This document shows, piece after piece, positions 57,070 to 64,000 of a stretch of DNA of 64,000 nucleotides; position 1 is the stretch's first letter, and each line of letters begins with the position of its first letter. Location of the stretch: NCBI GenBank assembly GCA_945643635.1, contig CALZFC010000026.1:496001-560000 (forward strand), given 5' to 3'. Source of the DNA: Allodiplogaster sudhausi. Lineage: Eukaryota > Nematoda > Chromadorea > Rhabditida > Diplogasteridae. The translations under genes and the position numbers were made by a program. The notes below the pieces were generated by a model, which did not search any database, was not told the origin of the DNA, and saw only the letters and a program-made list of their open reading frames with translations.

Positions 57070-59200
57070 GTGGCGCCTATTTTGATGATGATGATATATT
57101 TCCCCTTCCCTTCTCTCTCTCAAAAAAAAAATTTAGACTTAGGAAGGACGGCCGCCTCCCTTTGTCGCCAAAACAGCAAAAATCGTAGAATAGGAGGTGC
57201 CTTATTTTTTTGTATCTGTCCCGTTCTAGGAGTCCCCCGCCTCCTTTGCCCCGCACGATTCGCGACGTGCTATTAATTTTTATGCAGCGTAAATATATTG
57301 ACGATGTAGCACATGCGATGCTCGTTCGTTCATCTAATTTCAATTTTGTGAATATATTTGAGGATGAGATATCTCTCGCCTATGTTAGAAGAATAGAACT
57401 AATTGTATGAAGCAGAATTGTTTTCTCTCCTTCTTTTAATATCTTTGCCAAATATGGAGTTATTAAAAACTAGTCTCACTTTGAATGATAGGAGTGGCAT
57501 TCTGGCTAGTAGAAAAAAGAGAATAGGCAATATACAAATGTTGAGTGGTCATCTCTGTTCTCTTGTTACATTAGTAATCATCAGCAGCTATCCAAGCAGA
57601 CGCATCTGGCATTCAAATATCTCTAATTCTTTCTCTTCTCTCTCCATCATCTCAGAACTTCTTTTATCTTATGTACATGCTATCTCGCCGTTCTTTTCTC
57701 TCTTCACAAGTCTCTGCTCACTCTCTCGCCAGTTCAGTAGTTTCTCTCTACTCATGACCATTCGGTCTCCATGCAGTCTCTCTCTCTCTCTCTCTGTCCT
57801 CTCTCTTTCTGAACTTTGCTCGGGCACTCCTTCCTCCATTCACACTTGCCAGATGGTGACACGACAGGATACTTTCTCCTTTTTCCTTTCCTCTTTAGTC
57901 CTTCTTGTTCAGCTTAAATGAAAAATGGCATATTTCTTTTTTTCTTCTTCTTTTATAATGCGCCATCAATGCTTGTCTAATTTATTTTCCTTTATTCAGC
58001 CCTCGCTCTTGCTCCTCATTAGAATAATCATTTGCAGTAGTCCCAGAGCAGTTAAAAGAGTAGAGCATATTTGGACTTAGTTAGAGACATTTTCTCTTCC
58101 TTCTCTCTCATTCTCTCTCACCTCTTTGATCCTTTCACACGGCTCCTTTCTTTGTTCGATGCAGAAAATGCGAGCAGCTTCTTTCTTTCATCGTTTCCAT
58201 CGTTCATTCCTGGCTTTTGTCCCCAGGCCTATCTATCTTCGCCCAAACCAAATGAGAAAAAAAATATTATGGGAAAATTAAGAGGCATACAGTATCACTG
58301 ATTCGTTTATCTCTTTTGCTCATCCTCTCTCGTTCCGCTTGCTATCAAATTCCTTTCGCTCAAGAAATACTTTATCCCGAACGTTTGAAGTTTTCCATTA
58401 GAATAGTCACTGTTTTGCACTAGTTCTTATTTTCATGGCATAAAAAGATAGATCAGAGAATAAGATATTAGAAAAATAGCGGAAAACACTTTAGCCAAGA
58501 AGATATCATGTTTTTATCATCTTCTAGACAGCAAGAAGCCTGGGAATCGGAATCCACCGGACTGATAGCTAATTTTTTTTCTCGCTCTTTCTCTTCTTTC
58601 TTTCCATTCTCGCTTTTGTCTCCCTTCCCTAGAATCAAATCCCTTCCCATGGTGAAAGCGCACATGCGATGCACTTTAGCCCGATTCTGATTCTATTATG
58701 ATAATTTAATTTGCAAATATGATAATATTAGTCAAGAATTCAAGTTTTTTTTCCTCCTCAATATATACTGCATTCTTCCATGTTCTCTCGATACTTTCTC
58801 TTTGTTCCTCACTCTTTCTCTCCCCTTCGCTCGTTTTTGTTCATAAGCATCGTTCCTCCATTCAAACTTCAACATCTTACATTTCTCTCCATCTCTCTTC
58901 TTTCCTTTTAACGTGTTACCCACCATCATGTTGCTCATCTTGGACAAAATTATCTTATATGTATGTAGTACGAGAGCATTTTTCTTCCTTCATCTCCTTT
59001 AAAACTTTGCCCTGGTGTTAAAAGTGTTCCAAATCGTAATCCTTTTCAGTTCTTTTGAATTAGAGATAGATGAAAAAATAAGATAGGACACTCTTCCGTC
59101 ATCTTCAACCGTCTAGTCACTGCACCGCCAATTCTTTCCATTTTTCCTTTCACTGACACTCCTCTGTTCATCCTACAGTAATCCACATTCGAAAATTTTC
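57070..59200 (+). other. Pyrimidine-rich interior of the retrotransposon
   Basis: Strongly T/C-biased on the plus strand, with many CTCTC tracts. Open frames here (for example 57403-57921) are low-complexity and show no retroviral domain. It probably reflects sequence that replaced coding parts of the element. Confidence 0.5.
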
Positions 59201-59204
59201 AATA

Positions 59205-59545
59205 TAGCACCATTAGTACATGCAAATAGAAATTTATTTCCAGGGTACAGCATCTACATTCAAGAAGGACAGCACAGTCCGCCACCGTGAGCAAGCAAGC
59301 ACGCTTGATAGTAACAATATAGAGGTCAAATTTATCTGTCGTTAATTCTTTTTCTCTTTTCTCTTTTTTTCTTCTTCCTTTCTTTTTATTTGTTAACACA
59401 ACACTCTAGCGCACGCGACGCTAGAGCGCTCATATCTTTTCCCTTTCCGTTCACTGAGTGAAGTGTAGAACTTGGTAGAGTTTTCCTTTTTTTCTTTATC
59501 TTTCTTTCTTCTCTACGTTTGTTTCGGCTTTTCACGCATGCGACG
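59205..59545 (+). repeat. Diverged direct repeat inside the element, copy 1
   Basis: Similar to 60440-60835 in order: CAGCATCTACATTCAAG, a T/C tract, the palindrome CTCTAGCG-CACGCGA-CGCTAGAG (59404-59426), then GTAGAACT...TAGAG and CACGCRTGCGACGTGAA. The frame that follows (to about 59918) includes RYSLRPDLTRAQRG, reminiscent of a retroelement, but is incomplete. Confidence 0.6.
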
Positions 59546-60439
59546 TGAATACGCCCACCTACTTTTGACTACCAAACTTCAAAGGGCCGAGAATAACTCC
59601 AATCGCCACTGGATAGGGGAACAGGGGCAAGGTTTCTCCGACTTCACGGCAGCAATTCAGCAACAAGCAACAGTAGACAGAATAGGTAAAATTAAAACGA
59701 TAAGAATTGTCCTCTCTTATTCAGAAGCACAAGTTAAAGCCGTTCATCTAGCAAATCGTATTGGTTTCTTGCCAGGCTTCTCGAGATACTCCCTCCGACC
59801 TGACCTAACCCGCGCCCAGCGAGGCGCCAGTATACCTCACCACAACACATCCTTCTGCTCATCAAGGTTACCAAGTAGTCGAAGAAAGTGCCTTTGGCCC
59901 ATTACTTTTCTGCATTAACATTTAAAACGCGATAATTTTGCATCATATTCCCGAAATCTTTATTTTGATTTCAATCAAACTCTTGCAGCCATATTCAGTG
60001 AAAAAAAATAGAAAACGCGGCCAATGATGTGGTTCATGGCCACGCTGTCAGTTCACTTGAAAAAAAGGTCTTTATTTATTTATTTATCTCGTCTATGTAC
60101 CTTCTCGAACATTTCCTTTTTCTTTTCATAAGAATGATTTTGGTGATATTTCTTCGAAGTAAAAGAGTAAGCTAGCTTTAGTTATCTAAGCGGTTCGGTT
60201 TCTCTGTTTTCCCGCCTGATAAATACAGATAATACATATGTATAATACAGATAAGTTTTCCTTTCATCAGTCATATCTCAAGCGGCATATCTTTGTTCTA
60301 TTTTCTGGCTCTTTAGCAGTTGATATTCTTTTAAACCAATCCCAAGTTTCGACTTTTATGAATTTTATGAAGTTTTATGAATTCTTTTAAACCAATCTCA
60401 AGTTTCGACTTTTATGAATCAACTTTAAATTTTTTTTCA

Positions 60440-60835
60440 GGTTCAAGCACTGCCGCGCCCGCGACATAATCTGCCATCGGAGCCTATAAGAGGATAAGCA
60501 GCATCTACATACATTCAAGGACGACATCACCGTGCGCTGCACTGTGATCCAGCACACGTGACAGCAACGAAGAAGAGGCCTAATTTTATTTGACTTTAAT
60601 TTGATTTCTCTTTCTTTTCTTTTATTGTTTTTTTTCCTTCTTTCTTTTCTGAACTTGTTCATACAGCACTCTAGCGCACGCGACGCTAGAGCGCTCACCT
60701 CTTTGACCTCTCAGTTCTACGAAATAAATTCTAGAACTAAATAGAGCTTTTCGGTATTCGTTTCTTTTTTTTCTCTCTTCCCCTCTCCTTTCGGTACCTC
60801 AAGCACGCGACGTGAACCTTGCTCGACTCGTTTCC
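60440..60835 (+). repeat. Diverged direct repeat inside the element, copy 2
   Basis: Second copy, ending 10 bp before the gag-like start. The 8-bp-stem palindrome is at 60669-60691. The repeat may be an older LTR or leader of a second family, or an internal duplication of the leader. Confidence 0.6.
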
Positions 60836-60845
60836 GCATTCAGAA

Positions 60846-61744
60846 ATGACGACTGGCAACGCTGCGGCAGAAGTGATCGCAAGAACTCTCTCCCTTGACA
60901 CAGCCACAGCTATCAGGCAGATGGCAAACGGCATCGAGCTCTCCAACTACGACTTGAAGAAGCTTACTCTAGCGACGGCCGACTCCGCAGATGCCATCAC
61001 GGCCGTCCTTACAGTAGTCGACAACAACGCGACAAAACGCATTCAGGAGATTCAGACCAACATCGCAGTCGAAGTTAATCGTTGCCTTTCAGAAATAACT
61101 GGTAAAATTGATGCTTAGGCCCCTCTCGTCAAGGCCTTCGACTGCATCAGCAAAGCAGTCAACGACCGCCTCCTCTCACTCTTCTCAGGCGACGACGAAC
61201 AGGATTGGCATGACTGGATTAGAAGGATTGAGGATATAATTAATATGGCACGCACGCCTTTTGACAATCCAAAGAAAGCAGCCCAACTAATTGGACATTT
61301 GATAGGCCGCGCACGCGACGCGGTTGCTCGTCCTGATAATGCAGCACGCGCGGACTACGCATCAGTGAAGAACGCCATGGCCAACACGTTGACGTCGCCT
61401 CTAGCGCGTAACATCGCAAGTCAGCGCCTTTCCAATTGCAAGCAGGAAGCAGGTGAGCCAGCTCAAAATTTTGGAGTTCGACTTTTTCGTTTGATTAGAG
61501 CAGCTATCTTTAATTTGCCAGCAGCTCAAGTAGAAGAACGCTGTCTCGATTTCATGTGAAGGCGGCGATGCCGGCAACGCTAGTTGACAAGTGTGAAGCA
61601 CTACTCACGGACACCGCTTCCTCCATGACAATTTTCCTCGGTTCAGCCAACAGCAAAACCCAACACACCAACAGGAAGGCGCCACAACTTGAGCCCGCGA
61701 ATATTTTTTTTCTATCTTGTATTGTCTTCAAAAATCTTATTTGA
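60846..61744 (+). pseudogene. Retrotransposon gag-like pseudogene
   Basis: From ATG at 60846 (MTTGNAAAEVIARTL) the frame has a TAG at 61116-61118, resumes in the same frame with DWHDWIRRIEDII, AQLIGHLIGRARDAV, YASVKNAMANTL and EPAQNFGVRLFRLI, then needs a one-base shift near 61556 (DFM to KAAMPATLVDKCEALL). The W-rich helical pattern matches the capsid part of Ty3/Gypsy- or BEL-type Gag. No CCHC zinc knuckle is seen. Confidence 0.7.
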
Positions 61745-62760
61745 GCTGCCAGAGCTCGCAAAGAACACGTGAGCACTCGGGTCCGATATAATTCATAAAT
61801 GATTCAAGTATAGATAGCGGCCTTTTATTCTTTTTTTTTAATAAATTGTGTTAATAAATTTTATTTTACGAAATTCAGCCCCATAGTTGTTATTGAATGT
61901 AGTAAACAAGTATCGTTAGAATCTCAAATAATTATTGTAAAAATAACACAACCTTCCTTTATCGTGGCGTTTCAGGAATCAGCAGTATACACGAATTAAC
62001 TATTATTCGGCCGAGCTAAGAAATTTCGCTCATCTCGAAGGAGGTATATCCAAGTGTACGCAAGCTGATAGCCACTGCTTTCTCCACGAGAAATCATCAC
62101 TGCGGCAACGGACAAAGCGCCAGTTCATCGGAACTCATGATATGAAGTTCGCGATTTTTTTTTACGTATTGCAGTTGATAGTTTACATTTTGTTTAAATA
62201 TGCGTTGCTATTTTAATTGCGCCACCGCTTCAAGCTGTAGAGCGAAGGCAGCCAAAAAGCAGTGACTGTAGGAGCACAACCTATGGTTCCTTAGGGACTA
62301 ACAATAAGCTGATTTCATTAGGGAAAATTCACTATTTGTTTTGTTTTATTAATGATGTCCTATTATACGGCAGATGCTATTACCTTTCATTCTGTAAACT
62401 TTACATCACTCATTCTTTAATTCCTCTTAAAGGAGGGCGATCACCGAAAAGTCATTGCCGATTTATGAAACATCTTAGCTATTTTCGAATAGTCTCGGGC
62501 ATGAGGAAAAATAAAAAGCAAATGAAAAAGCACAAAAAAGGTTCCATATTCAAGTATAAGATACTTGAAAATACAAATTTTGAATGAATTTGTGATTGGT
62601 GTCAGTGCAAAAATGGCACTCGATGGTAGATTAACGGCCACGTTCCCATCCCGGGAAGATTAAATTTACAAATATTTCAAGACATTTTTTGGTTTATGCT
62701 TTACCACCTTTCTTATGTGAATTTTCTTTAGTAAACTAAAGAATTTTAGGCAAAACAGTC
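61745..62760 (+). other. Noncoding 3' interior of the retrotransposon
   Basis: AT-rich without a pol domain. At 62425-62455 it holds CTTAAAGGAGGGCGATCACCGAAAA, also found (reverse complement) at 24102-24127, so a second small element may be nested here. A clear polypurine tract before the 3' LTR is not evident. Confidence 0.5.
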
Positions 62761-63141
62761 TGTAAGTGATCGTAAGTGATCACATGCATGTACATATGTA
62801 TATCTCTTTCCTTAGTCCGTTTGTTCTTGTTGACTAACGCCTTGCTAAATTTCCTCTTTATAGTTTCTAGTTGTTAAGCCCGCCCCTTTATCTCGCCGGT
62901 ACTTAATCCCCCGGAGCTATGTATTCAGGGGGATTTGCCTAGTCCCGGAGGGGACCCGCACTATGCCGGTCTCCGCTGCCCTTTTGTCCCGAGTCGCCGT
63001 CTCCTCCTCTCCCCTCTCTCTTTCTGTTCGTCTCAACCTAATAAAGAATCTTCTCTGAATCCTGCCTGTGCGACCTACGCTGAAGAATGAATCTGGAGAG
63101 AGCAACCGGGGTACGGAGCTATTAATGGCCCGTACTCTTAC
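62761..63141 (+). repeat. 3' LTR (381 bp)
   Basis: Matches the 5' LTR with one deletion and one substitution in the TTATARTTTCTAG region. Followed at once by TGTAC. Confidence 0.88.
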
Positions 63142-63146
63142 TGTAC
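63142..63146 (+). repeat. Target-site duplication TGTAC, right
   Basis: Copy of 56414-56418; it falls in codons of the interrupted protease gene. Confidence 0.85.
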
Positions 63147-63452
63147 TTTGAACCCTATGAGGAAAATATTGAACATGTGAAAATTGTTCAAGCCATTTGG
63201 TAAGTAATTCTGAGGGCTTATTGCAGTTGAATCATAGTATTCAGCAGAATTAGTAGCATTTACATATACGGCAACCCAGTGTTCACCTGTACTATGAGAA
63301 TCTCCTGTATTCCAAACAATACACAACGGTCTACGTTCTGGTAGGACAAGTTTTGTATCACAAGGGAAACTTCCAAGATAATAGACACGTGTTGTAGAAC
63401 AAGTTTCCAAGAAATTATTTATTTCTACATTTGTTAATGGGAAAATATTCAT
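63142..63452 (-). pseudogene. Adenovirus-type cysteine protease, N-terminal part (split gene)
   Basis: From ATG at 63450-63452 the frame runs MNIFPLTNVEINNF, then GSFPCDTKLVLP, CIVWNTGD and GEHWVAVYV, the last with the catalytic histidine, and EYYDS with the next acidic position. This pattern is diagnostic of the C5/adenain-like protease of Polinton/Maverick transposons, which processes capsid precursors. After YYDS the best continuation is in another frame, so a one-base loss near 63232 is likely in addition to the LTR insertion. The catalytic-cysteine part is at 56219-56418. Confidence 0.78.
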
Positions 63453-63474
63453 TGCGCGAGAATATGATATACAA

Positions 63475-63916
63475 TCAAATTTCAAATGCAAGCAGCTCAA
63501 TTGGAAAAAGATTTCCGTTGGATGCCGATACCAGCGGCAGCTTCATCGCGCGCACTTGGACACCATGTTGACACGACATATAATCCTGAACAATATTTAT
63601 AATTATCAGATAAATGATAAATAGATATTCTAACCTTTAGCCAAACCTTGACAGGTCGCACACCTAATGTACTGTGACGACCTTCCACTGTCAATCTGAC
63701 AGTGATTCGAGTAGAAGCGTTGGTGTCGGGGACGATGCGAGCACGTTCCTACAGGAAATTGTTGGGGCCAAGATGAGAGGTAAATATGCGACGTCTTCGT
63801 AGTGTGCTATCAATGGTGTCAATTTCCGCGGCGGACAAAACGGTATCCTCCTCGATTCGAATTCCACATGTGAAGTAGATGAAGACGGAGAGTGGAACGC
63901 GACTCAGAAGAACCAT
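63475..63916 (-). CDS. Argonaute PAZ-domain-like segment
   Basis: The first frame starts at ATG 63914-63916, whose A overlaps the stop of the preceding frame (TAATG), and holds TVLSAAEIDTIDSTL and RRRRIFTSHLG before a TAG. After a CTGTAG acceptor-like site come RARIV and LTVEGRHSTLGV, then a 61-bp GT-AG intron and HGVQVRAMKLPLV followed by NGNLFPIELLAFE and TGA. The last part matches the end of PAZ domains of nematode Argonautes (LPLV...PIELL), and the earlier part fits their PAZ start. No MID or PIWI domain follows; the protease begins 22 bp downstream. It is either a captured or inserted fragment or a short protein. Identity is inferred by eye. Confidence 0.45.
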
Positions 63917-64000
63917 TATGCCTGTTGATCATTAAAAACGTTTTGAAAGTGATCAATTTGGTAAAGACCATCATATTCTGCATAAATCACGAGTTGAAGA
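63916..64000 (-). CDS. C-terminus of probable Polinton major capsid protein, cut by window edge
   Basis: The frame entering from beyond the window end reads LQLVIYAEYDGLYQID then QNVF and stops at 63916-63918. Y-E-(Y/F)-D-x3-x-I-D-x3-NV is the usual ending of double-jelly-roll capsid proteins of Polintons as I know them. The position directly upstream of the protease fits. Only about 27 residues are visible. Confidence 0.45.
   Translation of the reverse strand, partial: LQLVIYAEYDGLYQIDHFQNVFNDQQA

Larger units (their letters stand above)
56419..63141 (+). mobile_element. LTR retrotransposon with decayed interior (6.7 kb)
   Basis: Two directly repeated LTRs (56419-56800 and 62761-63141), a TGG-starting primer site right after the 5' LTR, a 5-bp target duplication, and a gag-like pseudogene at 60846-61744. 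No reverse transcriptase, integrase or protease motif is seen, so it would need a helper. The LTRs end in TG...AC rather than TG...CA. They differ by about one substitution and one indel, so insertion is recent even though the gag frame is broken, suggesting mobilisation in trans. It interrupts the minus-strand protease gene. Confidence 0.88.

Noticed and set aside
57403..57921. 172-codon plus-strand frame
   Set aside because: Serine/leucine-rich low complexity arising from CT tracts; no domain, and within the retrotransposon interior.
62761..63141. Solo LTR interpretation
   Set aside because: The right flank TGTAC equals the left flank of the LTR at 56419, so the two LTRs belong to one element.

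Overview
The window looks like a repeat-rich stretch of a nematode genome, most likely a free-living diplogastrid of the Pristionchus type; this is inference. The grounds are small introns (about 40-120 bp) ending in TTTCAG-like acceptors, secreted C-type lectin-like (CTLD) genes, a UDP-glucuronosyltransferase (UGT) gene split into 11 exons with a trans-splice-like acceptor just before its ATG, and remnants of a GH5 cellulase and an expansin, gene families acquired by some nematodes. There is no bacterial operon structure. All gene models were spliced by eye.

Layout. (1) 1-23336: a head-to-tail array of about 13.8 units of 1.68-1.69 kb. Each unit holds one five-exon CTLD gene (121 aa, minus strand) and one tRNA-Glu(CTC) gene (minus strand). 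Two copies carry the same nonsense codon, and variant patterns reveal 3-unit and 2-unit higher-order repeats. (2) 23336-28244: the array ends at an inversion point, followed by plus-strand CTLD paralogues: a 3' fragment, a full gene at 24699-25833 lacking one cysteine, and a more diverged intact gene at 27333-28244. (3) 29247-34640: a UGT gene with one in-frame stop and one frameshift, followed by decayed UGT exons. (4) 35626-39386: a 1.54-kb inverted duplication (nearly perfect palindrome, 675-bp spacer) of part of an unidentified Q/A-rich gene. (5) 39.8-46.4 kb: mostly noncoding, with a few unplaced coding-like pieces. (6) 46420-47364: a decayed GH5 cellulase joined to an expansin-like domain. 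(7) 47606-52995: a two-gene DNA transposon of the EnSpm/CACTA-like type (zinc finger-transposase plus a spliced companion gene).

(8) 53.9-64.0 kb: nested mobile DNA. A virus-like Polinton/Maverick segment on the minus strand (probable capsid C-terminus, an Argonaute PAZ-like segment, an adenovirus-type cysteine protease, a C2H2 zinc-finger gene and another small gene) is split inside the protease gene by a 6.7-kb LTR retrotransposon (56419-63141). Its two LTRs are almost identical and are flanked by the same 5-bp duplication TGTAC. The segment carrying the catalytic cysteine of the protease lies on the far side of the insertion. The compact packing of capsid end, PAZ-like segment, protease and zinc-finger gene is the most unusual arrangement in the window.
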